NCBI RefSeq assembly: GCF_043195105.1
Contig: NZ_JBAFWO010000002.1
DNA: 64,000 nucleotides
Origin: NCEH01 sp002257205
GTDB lineage: Bacteria; Pseudomonadota; Alphaproteobacteria; Rhizobiales; Xanthobacteraceae
Direction: 5' to 3' (one strand)
Positions within the stretch are counted from its first letter, which is position 1. Every line of letters starts with the position of its first letter. A program made the translations under genes and the position numbers. Below the pieces are notes generated by a model. That model did not search any database. It saw nothing but the letters and a program-made list of their open reading frames with translations, and had not been told where the DNA came from. Shown here piece after piece: positions 1 to 8,052 of this stretch.

Positions 1-891
1 CTCCAGGCGCGGCATCAGCACCTGGCATTCCGGATCGCCGAAGCGGCAATTATATTCCACAAGTTTCGGCCCGCTCTGCGTCAGCATGAGGCCGGCATAG
101 AGGATGCCGCGATAGGGGCTGCCCTCGGCCACCATGGCGCGCGCGGTGGGCACGACGATTTCCGCGATCGCCCGCGCTTCCAGCTCGGCAGTGAGCACCG
201 GGGCGGGGGAATAGGCGCCCATGCCGCCGGTGTTGGGGCCGAGATCGCCGTCGAACGCGCGCTTGTGGTCCTGGGCGCTGCCGAAGGGAATGACGGTTTC
301 CCCGTCGACGAGGCAGAACAGGCTGGCCTCCTCGCCCTCCATGAATTCCTCGATCAGCACTTCCTGCCCGCCGCCGGCGAACACCTGGTCGATGGCGGCG
401 ATGGCTTCCTCCACCGTCAGCGCGACCACGACGCCCTTGCCGGCCATCAGGCCGTCGGCCTTGATGACGATGGGCGCGCCCTCGGTGGTCACATGGGCCC
501 AGGCGGCTTCCGGCTTGGTGAAGCGGGCGAAGGCGGCGGTGGGAATACCGTGGGCGCGGCACAATTCCTTGGTGAAGAGCTTGGAGCCCTCCAGCCGGGC
601 GGCGGCGGCCGTCGGTCCGAAGGCAGGGATGCCGGCTTCCGCCAGCCGATCCACCAGGCCCGCCACCAGCGGTGCCTCGGGGCCGACCACCACTAGGGCG
701 ATGCCGTTCTTCTGGCACCACGTTACCAGCGTGTCGTGGGCCGAGAGCGCTATGCCTTCCACCAGCTCGGCATGGTCCGCGATGCCGGGATTGCCGGGCA
801 AGGCATAGAGCTGAGCAATGCTAGGGCTCTGCGCGAGCTTCCAGGCGAGGGCATGCTCGCGGCCACCGGAACCGAGCAGAAGCACATTCAT
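1..891 (-). CDS. purD: Phosphoribosylamine-glycine ligase, 3-prime end cut by window edge
   Basis: GAR synthetase joins phosphoribosylamine and glycine using ATP in the second step of purine synthesis, in the cytosol. Reading from the ATG at 891, the protein starts MNVLLLGSGGREHALAWKL, the family's N-terminal nucleotide-fold signature, and continues through VVGPEAPLVAGLVD, the ATP-grasp stretch FGPTAAAARLEGSK and the lysine-rich loop VIKADGLMAGKG. The frame stays open for 297 codons to base 1, so roughly the last 130 of about 425 residues lie outside the window. It is divergent from xseA, with about 130 bp between the two starts. The family call is very secure. Confidence 0.96.
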   Translation of the reverse strand, partial: MNVLLLGSGGREHALAWKLAQSPSIAQLYALPGNPGIADHAELVEGIALSAHDTLVTWCQKNGIALVVVGPEAPLVAGLVDRLAEAGIPAFGPTAAAARLEGSKLFTKELCRAHGIPTAAFARFTKPEAAWAHVTTEGAPIVIKADGLMAGKGVVVALTVEEAIAAIDQVFAGGGQEVLIEEFMEGEEASLFCLVDGETVIPFGSAQDHKRAFDGDLGPNTGGMGAYSPAPVLTAELEARAIAEIVVPTARAMVAEGSPYRGILYAGLMLTQSGPKLVEYNCRFGDPECQVLMPRLE

Positions 892-1023
892 GCGGCGTCA
901 TCTCCCTTTTTAACTTGGCTATCGGCTTGCGGGCTTCCAAACAAGGGGGCAGGCATTGCGCTCGCCGCATATGAGATGGTGCCGCTATGCTCTTGCCAAG
1001 ATCATATGCAGCGATGTGAGTCG

Positions 1024-2643
1024 ATGGTCCAACTGCCCGAACCCCATGCCAATGCTCCCGAATGGAGCGTTTCGGAACTCTCCGCCGCGCTCCGCCGCAC
1101 GGTGGAGGAGGCCTATGGCCATGTCCGCGTGCGGGGCGAAATTTCCGGTTACCGCGGCCCGCATTCCTCGGGCCATGCTTATTTCTCGCTGAAGGACGAG
1201 GGCGCCCGGCTCGATGCCGTGGTGTGGAAGGGCAATTTTGCCCGCCTCAAGCTGCGGCCCGAAGAGGGGCTGGAGGTGATCGCCATCGGGCGCCTCACCA
1301 CCTATCCCGGCAAGTCGGGCTATCAGATCATCATCGAATCCCTGGAATTCGCCGGGGCCGGCGCCATCATGGCCATGCTGGAGGAGCGCAAGCGCCGCCT
1401 CGCCACCGAAGGCCTGTTCGATCCCGCGCGCAAGGCGCTGCTGCCCTATCTGCCGAACGTCATCGGCATCGTCACTTCGCCCACCGGCGCCGTCATCCGC
1501 GACATCCTGCATCGCCTCGCGGACCGTTTTCCGCGCCGGGTGGTGGTGTGGCCGGTGCGGGTGCAGGGCGAGACCTGCGCGGCGGAAGTCTCGGCCGCCA
1601 TTCGCGGTTTCAATGCGCTGCCCGAGGGTGGGCCGGTGCCCCGGCCGGACGTGATCATCGTCGCGCGCGGGGGCGGCTCGCTGGAAGACCTACTGGGCTT
1701 TTCCGAGGAGGCGGTGGTGCGCGCCGCCGCCGAAAGCGCGATTCCCCTCGTTTCCGCCGTCGGCCATGAGACGGACGTGACGCTGATCGATTTTGCCGCC
1801 GACGTGCGCGCGCCGACCCCCACCGCCGCCGCCGAAATGGTGGTGCCGGTGCGGGCGGATCTGCTGGTGGCGGTGGAGGGGCTGGGCGGCCGGCTCATGG
1901 CGGCGCCCTTGCGCCTGCTGGAGCGCCGGCGCGGCGAATTGCGCGCTCTCGCGCGCCTGCTGCCCTCCGCCGATGCGCTTCTCGCGATTCCCCGCCAGCG
2001 GCTCGATGCGGCGTCCGGCCGGCTGCCCCGGGCCTTGCGGGCCAACGCTTTCGCCCATCGCATCCGGTTCCAGAAGGCGAGCGCGCGGCTGTCCCCGTCC
2101 AGCCTGAAGGCGCGGCTGGAGCGCGCGCGGGAACGTTCGGAAAGCCTTGGGGCGAATCTGGAGCGCTGCCTGCGGCGGGCGGTGGAGCGCAAGCGCGAAC
2201 GCTTTTCCGCGATCCGCACCGGCCTCGATGCGGCCCGGCGCGCGCAGCGCGTCCACATCGCCCGCAATCGCGACCGGCTGGAGGGGCTTGGCGACCGCGC
2301 GACCCGGGCGGCGCGCATCCTGCTGCGCGAGCGGCGGCGCCAGCTTTCGAGCGCCGCCCAGGTGCTGGGCGCCTTGTCCTATAAGGGCGTGCTGAAGCGC
2401 GGCTTCGCTTTGGTGCGCGATGCGCGGGGCATGGCCGTGCGCGCCGCCTCGGCGGTCGCACCGGGCACGGCGCTGGAACTGGAATTCGCCGACGGGCGCG
2501 TCGGCGTGGTGGCGAACGGTGCCGGCACCGCCCCCGTTCCGCCCACGGGCGGGCAGGGCATGGCCCCGCCGTCGCGACCGAAGCCCGCACGGACGCGGAG
2601 CGGCGAGAAGGCCAAATCCCAGCCCGGCCTGTTCGACCTTTGA
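1024..2643 (+). CDS. xseA: Exodeoxyribonuclease VII large subunit
   Basis: Large subunit of exonuclease VII, which with XseB degrades single-stranded DNA to oligonucleotides. From the ATG at 1024 the product has 539 residues. An N-terminal OB-fold (WSVSELSAALRRTVEE, then VRGEISGYR and GHAYFSLKD) is followed by the catalytic core with GIVTSPTGAVIRD, VIIVARGGGSLEDL and AVGHETDVTLIDFAAD. A long Arg/Ala-rich helical stalk and a Pro-rich tail ending GLFDL complete it. The frame stays open upstream to 736, but that part overlaps purD and does not resemble the family, so the start was placed just before the OB-fold. The tail of about 40 residues after the last core motif (GTGTAPVPPTGGQG onward) looks unstructured. 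Confidence 0.95.
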   Translation: MVQLPEPHANAPEWSVSELSAALRRTVEEAYGHVRVRGEISGYRGPHSSGHAYFSLKDEGARLDAVVWKGNFARLKLRPEEGLEVIAIGRLTTYPGKSGYQIIIESLEFAGAGAIMAMLEERKRRLATEGLFDPARKALLPYLPNVIGIVTSPTGAVIRDILHRLADRFPRRVVVWPVRVQGETCAAEVSAAIRGFNALPEGGPVPRPDVIIVARGGGSLEDLLGFSEEAVVRAAAESAIPLVSAVGHETDVTLIDFAADVRAPTPTAAAEMVVPVRADLLVAVEGLGGRLMAAPLRLLERRRGELRALARLLPSADALLAIPRQRLDAASGRLPRALRANAFAHRIRFQKASARLSPSSLKARLERARERSESLGANLERCLRRAVERKRERFSAIRTGLDAARRAQRVHIARNRDRLEGLGDRATRAARILLRERRRQLSSAAQVLGALSYKGVLKRGFALVRDARGMAVRAASAVAPGTALELEFADGRVGVVANGAGTAPVPPTGGQGMAPPSRPKPARTRSGEKAKSQPGLFDL

Positions 2644-2689
2644 CAAGGGATGCGAGGGCGAAATTTGCCCTATCTGCGGCACAACTAAA

Positions 2690-2899
2690 TTATAAACTGA
2701 TACTAACATCCATTAAAACAGCGCCGCGTGTGATGCGGACAATTCCGAGTGTCAAGCCTCGTTCATTTAGCCAAATGGTACCCCGCTCTTTAGCGAGAGA
2801 TTTGGCGTGATTTTCATCGACTGCATCATTCAAATCGATAGGACCCTGATCTATTCCGCCATCCGTGATCATGACAGCGACGTAATGAGCATCCGCCAT
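2690..2899 (-). CDS. Small hypothetical protein in an AT-rich islet
   Basis: A 69-codon ORF that I do not recognise. It begins MADAHYVAVMITDGGIDQG and ends VLMDVSISL. A Shine-Dalgarno-like ACGAGG lies about 5 bases before the ATG, which favours real translation. The surrounding 300 bases are clearly richer in A+T than the rest of the window and use codons that are rare in the neighbouring genes, suggesting recent acquisition or decayed foreign DNA. It sits between the 3-prime end of xseA (convergent) and the DUF2093 gene. No signal peptide or membrane segment is visible. It could be a random ORF; the RBS and length give moderate support only. Confidence 0.45.
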   Translation of the reverse strand: MADAHYVAVMITDGGIDQGPIDLNDAVDENHAKSLAKERGTIWLNERGLTLGIVRITRGAVLMDVSISL

Positions 2900-3069
2900 T
2901 TCGTACCTCGTTTCTTATCTTCCGCACATGAAATGGTCGCTCTACCTCGTTTGGCAAGCCTATGAAGGAGCTCTTGCCTTCACCACAAGCAATTTAAACG
3001 ACGGCCCTTTCGGTCGGCGCCGGTTGGGCTTATGTTATTCGCTCTAGATGAGGCCTTGTTTTCCCCGTG

Positions 3070-3300
3070 ATGAACAGATTCGAGCGTTTTCCCGAAGGCA
3101 ATGGCGAAGCCGAGCTGCGCTATCTGGACGGCGAATTCCGCATTATGCGCCCCGGCACCTTCGTGCGCTGCGCCGTGACCGGCCAGGGTATCGCGCTGGA
3201 CGAGCTGCGCTATTGGAGCGTCGATCTCCAGGAAGCCTATATCGATCCGCAGGCCGTGCTGACGCGCGTCAACCAGATCCGCCGCCAGCAGCAGGGCTAG
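3070..3300 (+). CDS. DUF2093 domain-containing protein
   Basis: A 76-residue protein that matches DUF2093, a short family of unknown function largely confined to alphaproteobacteria. Characteristic stretches are AELRYLDGEFRIMRPGTF, VRCAVTGQGIALDELRYWSVD and LQEAYIDPQA. A GTG three bases upstream (3067) is an alternative start. The gene lies between xseA and lpxK, an arrangement I recall as common in Hyphomicrobiales. No catalytic motif is visible, and the single conserved Cys followed by TGQ does not by itself suggest a metal site. Function unknown. Confidence 0.85.
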   Translation: MNRFERFPEGNGEAELRYLDGEFRIMRPGTFVRCAVTGQGIALDELRYWSVDLQEAYIDPQAVLTRVNQIRRQQQG

Positions 3301-3343
3301 TCGCGAAAGACATTCAGGGTTTGGCGTCCCGGCCGGAGATGCC

Positions 3344-3451
3344 GTCATGCACGGGCTTGTCCCGTGCATCCACGCAGCGCCGCTGGCGCCAGGTTTCCAA
3401 GACCCGCACGGTCGGCCCGGCATGGATGGCCGGGACGAGCTCGGCCATGAC
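3344..3451 (+). repeat. Double-hairpin intergenic repeat, copy 1
   Basis: A 108-bp element that starts GTCATG and ends CATGAC. The left hairpin has arms ATGCACGGG and CCCGTGCAT with a 5-nt loop. The right hairpin (ATGGCCG / CGGCCAT) is partly degraded here. About 50 bp of variable spacer separates the two. The same element occurs at 23745-23851 and, inverted, at 59913-60018. It lies between DUF2093 and lpxK, just downstream of both genes, as expected of REP/BIME-like or MITE-like intergenic repeats. A short second partial GGCCATGACGAG follows the right end. Confidence 0.85.
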
Positions 3452-3535
3452 GAGTCTGGCCATGACGAGCGATCGAAGACAGACAATGGCGCACACCTGC
3501 TTCAGGCGCTGCAACCATACGTCGCGCCCAGAATG

Positions 3536-4612
3536 TCACTCAGTCCTCAGCCGCCGCGCGGCGCGCGTCTCCGCCAGCGCGATCAGCGTATCGAACTCCT
3601 GCGCCTCCAAGCCCTGCGCCTCCAAGCCCTGCGCCTCCAAGCCCCGGGCCTTTGGGCCGCCATCCAGCTCCAGCCCCACCCGCAGCACCCGGATCCGCGT
3701 GCGCGCGTCCGCAAAATCCTGCGCTTGAAGGCGCGCGGCGTCCTTCGCGGTCGTCACGAGGCTGAGGCCGCCGGCGCGCGCCTCGCGGTGAAGGCTGGAA
3801 AGATCGGCGGGCGAATAGGGATGATGATCCGGGAACGCCCGGCACGCCGCCACGTCGAGATTGAGATCGCGCAGGGTCTGGAAGAATTTCTCCGGCCGGC
3901 CGATGCCGGCGAAGGCGAGAATGCGCTGTCCGGCGAGCGCGGCGGCATCGTCTGCAAACGCCACGAGGTGCCCGCGCAGCACAGGGATCTGCCCCGCCGC
4001 GCGCGCGGCGACCTGCGCGCCCGCCGCTCCCGTGCCGATGATCAGCAGCGCATCCGCGCGCGCCACCTGGCCGGGAAAGGGCGCGCGCAGCGGCCCCGCC
4101 GGCAGCACGTGCCCGTTGCCGAGCCCGGCCGCGCCATCCACCACCAGCAATGCGGCATCCTTGTGCAGGGACGGGTTCTGAAAGCCGTCGTCCATCACGA
4201 TGTGCGAGGCGCCCCGCGCCACGGCGAGCCGCGCCCCCGCCACCCGGTCGCGGGACACGACCGTGGGCGCGGCCTGAGCCAGGAGCAAGGCTTCATCGCC
4301 CACCGCCGCCGCATCGTGGCGCGCGAGATCCACAAGCAGCGGCCCCGCCTCGCGCCCGCCATGGCCGCGCAGCAGGGCGAACGGAGTGGCGCCGCGTGCG
4401 GTCAGCCGGGCGAGCAATGCCAAAGCGGTCGGCGTCTTGCCCGCGCCGCCCACCGTGGGATTGCCGATGCAGATCACCGGCAGGTCCATTGCGACGCCGG
4501 GCTTCGCCATCCGCCGCAAGGTGATCGCCCCGACGATCCAGCCGATGGGCGCGAACAGCCGGCCGGGCAGCGTGTGCGGATGCGACCAGAAGGTGGGCGC
4601 CCGGGCGAACAT
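3536..4612 (-). CDS. lpxK: Tetraacyldisaccharide 4'-kinase
   Basis: LpxK phosphorylates the 4' position of the lipid A disaccharide precursor, at the inner face of the cytoplasmic membrane. The 358-residue product starts MFARAPTFWSHPHTLPGRL and has a P-loop (GNPTVGGAGKT, residues 50-60) and the family's DDGFQN motif (residues 141-146). The frame is open upstream, but this ATG overlaps the waaA stop codon in TGATG, so it was chosen. It is the last gene of the leftward DUF374-waaA-lpxK block. The C-terminal region carries a 15-bp tandem repeat that gives three GLEAQ units in a place where the family normally has no such insertion. Confidence 0.95.
   Translation of the reverse strand: MFARAPTFWSHPHTLPGRLFAPIGWIVGAITLRRMAKPGVAMDLPVICIGNPTVGGAGKTPTALALLARLTARGATPFALLRGHGGREAGPLLVDLARHDAAAVGDEALLLAQAAPTVVSRDRVAGARLAVARGASHIVMDDGFQNPSLHKDAALLVVDGAAGLGNGHVLPAGPLRAPFPGQVARADALLIIGTGAAGAQVAARAAGQIPVLRGHLVAFADDAAALAGQRILAFAGIGRPEKFFQTLRDLNLDVAACRAFPDHHPYSPADLSSLHREARAGGLSLVTTAKDAARLQAQDFADARTRIRVLRVGLELDGGPKARGLEAQGLEAQGLEAQEFDTLIALAETRAARRLRTE
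3601..3645 (-). repeat. 15-bp tandem repeat inside lpxK
   Basis: Three adjacent copies of the 15-bp unit gcgcctccaagccct (two identical, the third with one change at its last base), read on the lpxK strand as repeated Gly-Leu-Glu-Ala-Gln. The unit length is a multiple of three, so copy-number change keeps frame. It lies near the 3-prime end of lpxK, after the catalytic parts of the enzyme. Confidence 0.9.
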
Positions 4613-5904
4613 CAGCGCGCGAGGCGGATATGCAGGAGATATGGCTCTATGGCCGAGAGCGTGCGGTCCAGCGCGCCACCGAGCTGATCCACCACCTGGC
4701 GGGCGGCGGCGGCAGTCTGCGCATGCAGGTGGCCGTCGAACAGCAAAGCGGACACGCATTGGGCGATATCGCCGTCATTCTGCACCAAAGCGGCACCGTG
4801 CCGTTCGTCAAGCCGGGCGTAGATGGAGCCGAAATTCCACACATGGGGGCCGTGCAGCGCCACGGCGCCGAGCTTGGCGGGCTCGATGGGATTTTGCCCG
4901 CCATGGCGCACCAGGGAACCGCCCATGAACACCACCGGGGCGAGGCGATAGAACAGGCCAAGCTCGCCGATGGTGTCGGCGACGTAGATTTCGGTCCCGC
5001 CGTCCGGCAGATAGCCCTCGCTGCGCTGCACCGCCGCCAGATGCGCGGCTTCGGCGAGCAGGCGCACGTCCGTGCCGCGTTCGGGATGGCGCGGGGCGAT
5101 GATGGTCAGGAGGTCGGGTATCTCCTGCGCCAGCCGCCGGTGTGCTGCGAGCAGGATTTCATCCTCTCCCGGATGGGTGGAGGCGGCGAGGAAGATCGGC
5201 CGGTTGCCGCATTCCACGCTCATGCGGTCGAGCGACTTCGCGTCGGCGGGCGGGGCGGGGGCGTCGAATTTCAGATTGCCCACCACTTCCACCCGCGGCG
5301 CACCCAGGGCCTTGAAGCGTGCGGCGTCGTCGCGGCTCTGGGCGAGGCACAAATCGACCCGCGAGAGCAGGGCGCGCGCACTCTTCGGCAGATGGGCCCA
5401 GCGCTCCGCCGAGCGGCGCGACAGGCGCCCGTTCACCAGCACCAGGGGCGTATTGCGGCGGCCGAGCTCGCTCATGAGGTTGGGCCACAATTCGGATTCC
5501 GCCAGCAGCACCAGGTCCGGCTTCCAATGGTCCAGGAACCGGCCGACGAAGCGATGGGCGTCCAGCGGCATGAATTGGTGGATCACGGACGGGTGCGCCC
5601 GCCGCGCCGCGATGCGGCTGGAGGTCAGCGTCCCGGAGGTGAGCAGGATGCCGTAGCCGCGCCCCGCCAGCCGCTCGATCAGCGGCAGGACCGAGACGAT
5701 CTCGCCCACGCTTGCGCCATGCACCCAGATCAGCGGGCCGCGCGGACGGGCGGCGCTCGCGATGCCGCGGCGTTCGGGCAAGCGGGCGGGATCTTCCTTG
5801 CCCTCGCGCACGCGATAGCCGAGCCATGCGGGCGTGAGCAGCGCCGCCGCCGACGTGACGCCCCGATACAGGCGCAGCGGAACCGGCAGGCGGATGCCCT
5901 TCAT
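4612..5904 (-). CDS. waaA: 3-deoxy-D-manno-octulosonic acid (Kdo) transferase
   Basis: WaaA (KdtA) transfers Kdo from CMP-Kdo to lipid IVA, at the cytoplasmic side of the inner membrane. The 430-residue protein has an N-terminal hydrophobic anchor (residues about 10-30), the GT30 signature WVHGASVGEI with the catalytic Glu at about 68, and AESELWPNL and VNGRLSRRS in the N-terminal domain. VVGNLKFD follows, and the C-terminal GGSLVRHGGQNPIEP site binds the nucleotide sugar. Its start overlaps the stop of the upstream acyltransferase by ATGA, and its stop overlaps the lpxK start by TGATG, so the three genes are probably translationally coupled. Confidence 0.96.
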   Translation of the reverse strand: MKGIRLPVPLRLYRGVTSAAALLTPAWLGYRVREGKEDPARLPERRGIASAARPRGPLIWVHGASVGEIVSVLPLIERLAGRGYGILLTSGTLTSSRIAARRAHPSVIHQFMPLDAHRFVGRFLDHWKPDLVLLAESELWPNLMSELGRRNTPLVLVNGRLSRRSAERWAHLPKSARALLSRVDLCLAQSRDDAARFKALGAPRVEVVGNLKFDAPAPPADAKSLDRMSVECGNRPIFLAASTHPGEDEILLAAHRRLAQEIPDLLTIIAPRHPERGTDVRLLAEAAHLAAVQRSEGYLPDGGTEIYVADTIGELGLFYRLAPVVFMGGSLVRHGGQNPIEPAKLGAVALHGPHVWNFGSIYARLDERHGAALVQNDGDIAQCVSALLFDGHLHAQTAAAARQVVDQLGGALDRTLSAIEPYLLHIRLAR

Positions 5905-6611
5905 GCCGGCGCCCCCTGCGGGCGGCCGACCATCGCCTCGGCGCGGGCGGTGATGACCTCAAGGCTGCGCTGCAATTGCGCGCGCGCCGCCTGCATGCCG
6001 GCCTCGTCCACGTCGCGATCGACGAAGATCGGCTCGCCGACCACCGCCGCCCCGCGTCCGAACGGCAGGTTGAGGCTGGCCTTGTCCCAGCTTTTCAGCG
6101 TGATGCGGTTGGCGGTGGCCATGGCGATGGGCAGGATCGGCCGGCCGGAATGGCGCGCGATGGTGATCACGCCCAGGCCCGCGCGGCGGGCGATCTTCGG
6201 AACGTCGGCGGTCATGGCTACATTGATGCCCTCTCGCAGGGTCTCAATCATGGCATAGGTGGCCGAGACGCCGCCTTTGCGATGGAAATCCCCCGGCGAG
6301 GTCGCCCCCGAGCCGCGAATGGTGCCGACCCCGAGCCGTTCGGCGGCGATGGCGTTGATCTCCGCGTCCGCATGGCGGGAGATCAGCACCTTGGCCTTGT
6401 GGTGCGGCTTCATGATGAAGGGGGTGAGGAAATGCTGCCCGTGCCAGAAGGTCATGATCAGCGGCAGGTGCGCATCGATGCGCTCGTAAATGTCCGCCGG
6501 CTCGACGTCGAAACGCGTGGTCCGCGCCACCAGCGCGAAATAGGACGCGAAGGTCGTGCCGGCTGCGATCTGGAAGCCACGGTTCGTGCGAAGACGGCGC
6601 CACATGCTCAA
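5901..6611 (-). CDS. DUF374 lysophospholipid acyltransferase family protein
   Basis: A 236-residue member of the DUF374 family, related to the acyltransferases of phospholipid and lipid A synthesis. Visible features are an N-terminal hydrophobic segment, IMTFWHGQHFLTPF, VLISRHADAEINA and RGSGATSPGDF, followed by MTADVPKIARRAGLGVI, where many relatives have a TPDGPRGP-like stretch. Family members are thought to act on lipid A or lipid precursors, which fits its coupling to waaA and lpxK; the precise substrate is unknown. The start is uncertain: TTG at 6611 is 6 nt after an AGGA, while the ATG at 6605 is also possible. A possible promoter (TTGCGT, 18 nt, TATTAA, on this strand) lies upstream at about 6705-6735. 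Confidence 0.85.
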   Translation of the reverse strand: MSMWRRLRTNRGFQIAAGTTFASYFALVARTTRFDVEPADIYERIDAHLPLIMTFWHGQHFLTPFIMKPHHKAKVLISRHADAEINAIAAERLGVGTIRGSGATSPGDFHRKGGVSATYAMIETLREGINVAMTADVPKIARRAGLGVITIARHSGRPILPIAMATANRITLKSWDKASLNLPFGRGAAVVGEPIFVDRDVDEAGMQAARAQLQRSLEVITARAEAMVGRPQGAPA

Positions 6612-6753
6612 AAAGCGTCCTGCTCCTTGCGTGGGCGCGTTCCCCGGCCGGGAACGCGATCAATCCCACATCCCCACGGGGGGCATATTTGGACGAAGGG
6701 GGAGTTAATACCCTTATGATACCGCCAAACGCAAGCTTGGCAGTGTTTCCATC

Positions 6754-6783
6754 GGCTGCGGCACCTTCAGCGGTGCCGCAGCC
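6754..6783 (-). terminator. Strong hairpin after the DUF4170 gene
   Basis: A perfect 12-bp stem (GGCTGCGGCACC / GGTGCCGCAGCC) with a 6-nt loop, starting 12 bases beyond the stop codon of the DUF4170 gene. There is no T run on either side, so it may be a U-less terminator or an RNA-stabilising 3-prime hairpin. The position fits the end of the leftward DUF4170 transcript. Confidence 0.5.
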
Positions 6784-6795
6784 GGGAGGTCTTGG

Positions 6796-7044
6796 CTAAT
6801 GGCCCGGGGTGTGGGTGTCCGGGTCGAGCAGGCGGTGCATGTGCACCACGAAATAACGCATCAAGGCATTGTCCACGGTCTGCTGGGCCTTCCCGCGCCA
6901 TGCGGCGGCGGCGCTCGCGTAGTCGGGATAGATGCCGACGATGTCAACCTTCGACAGATCCTTGAACTCGACCCCGTCGAGTTCCTTCAACTCGCCGCCA
7001 AAAACGAGGTGCAGCAATTGTTTCGGTTCGGAAGAGGTGGTCAT
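6796..7044 (-). CDS. DUF4170 domain-containing protein
   Basis: An 82-residue protein of the DUF4170 family, known mainly from alphaproteobacteria and without an assigned function. Typical features are LHLVFGGELKELDGVEFKDL, VGIYPDYASAAAAWRGKAQ and VDNALMRYFVVHMHRLLDP. It follows the inositol-phosphatase-like gene by 27 bp on the same strand, so the two are probably co-transcribed. It precedes the lipid A block, a neighbourhood seen in other Hyphomicrobiales. No signal peptide or metal motif is visible. Confidence 0.88.
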   Translation of the reverse strand: MTTSSEPKQLLHLVFGGELKELDGVEFKDLSKVDIVGIYPDYASAAAAWRGKAQQTVDNALMRYFVVHMHRLLDPDTHTPGH

Positions 7045-7071
7045 GGTGTCAACGTTCCCCGGCGGTGACGG

Positions 7072-7911
7072 TCAGAAGATGGCCCCGAACTCGCGTTGCG
7101 CGAGGGCGAGGGTGTGGGCGTGAAGCGCGGTTCCGGCACAGACCAGCGGCCGGTGAAGCGGGACCGGTGCGTTATAGATCGGCGCCGTGCCGTCGAGCCC
7201 GGTCAGCAGCCCGCCCGCCTCGTGCACGATCAGGTCGGCGGCCGCGATGTCCCAGTCGGCGCTGTTGCCGTGGGCAAGCGCGATGTCCAGTTCGCCGGTG
7301 GCGACGCGGGCGAGCCGAAGCGCCAGCGAGCGCAGGCGCGGCGGCCGGGTCACGCTGGTGTGCCGCGCGACGCGGTCGAGAATGGAGGTGGGGCCTGCGA
7401 CCACGGAGCCGGCCACCGCAACGCGCGCGCCAGCGACGATCGCCGCCCCGTTCCGGGTCGCGCCGCCGCCGAGGGAGGCGACGAACAATTCGTCCGAGAC
7501 CGGCGCGAACAGGGCGCCGGCGATCGGCCGCCCATTCTCCACCAGGGCCGCCGAGACCACCCAATCGGCCCCGCCGGCCATAAAGCCGCGCGTGCCGTCG
7601 ATGGGATCGACCACCCATACCCGGCGGGCGCCGAGACGCTCGGCGGAATCGGCGCTTTCCTCGGACAGCCAGCCGTAATCGACCGCAAGCGCCGTCAGGC
7701 GCTCGCGCAGGAAGCGATCCACGGCGATATCGGCCTCGGTGACCGGGGAATCATTGTCCTTGGTCCAGCTCGTGACGCCCGTGCGGAACATGGCGAGCGC
7801 GATCGCGCCAGCCGCCGCAACGGCGTCGGCGAGATGGCGGGCCGCAATCGCGGGCACCTCGATCGCCGGTTCGGAAGCGCCGGTCGCGGTCGGAGGATCA
7901 AGCAGGCTCAT
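7072..7911 (-). CDS. Inositol monophosphatase / CysQ-type phosphatase
   Basis: A 279-residue Mg-dependent phosphatase of the inositol monophosphatase superfamily. The metal-binding signatures are present: SEES at about 83-86, DPIDGT at 102-107 and the C-terminal WDIAAADLIVHEAGG starting at 220. Related enzymes act on 3'-phosphoadenosine 5'-phosphate (CysQ), inositol phosphates or fructose bisphosphate, and the sequence alone does not settle which. Position next to DUF4170 and the lipid A genes is usual for the CysQ-like group of Hyphomicrobiales. The frame extends upstream to 8010, but the ATG at 7911 gives the normal family length. Confidence 0.85.
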   Translation of the reverse strand: MSLLDPPTATGASEPAIEVPAIAARHLADAVAAAGAIALAMFRTGVTSWTKDNDSPVTEADIAVDRFLRERLTALAVDYGWLSEESADSAERLGARRVWVVDPIDGTRGFMAGGADWVVSAALVENGRPIAGALFAPVSDELFVASLGGGATRNGAAIVAGARVAVAGSVVAGPTSILDRVARHTSVTRPPRLRSLALRLARVATGELDIALAHGNSADWDIAAADLIVHEAGGLLTGLDGTAPIYNAPVPLHRPLVCAGTALHAHTLALAQREFGAIF

Positions 7912-8052
7912 GGCGCAGGCAATAGGCGGAGGCGCCTTTCGGCGCAAGCGAAGATCGCCCCGGCCAGCGGGGAATTCGGCGGCGGCGCCGGCATTCAGCG
8001 TGCGGTGCACAATCCCGTGATGCCGCAGCGCGCGCCTACAGCCTTGAAGCGT

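Noticed and set aside
3347..4687. A 446-codon ORF starting MHGLVPCIHA
   Set aside because: The start is repeat sequence and the remainder is antisense to lpxK. MHGLVPCIH-type starts recur at the repeat copies and are not genes.
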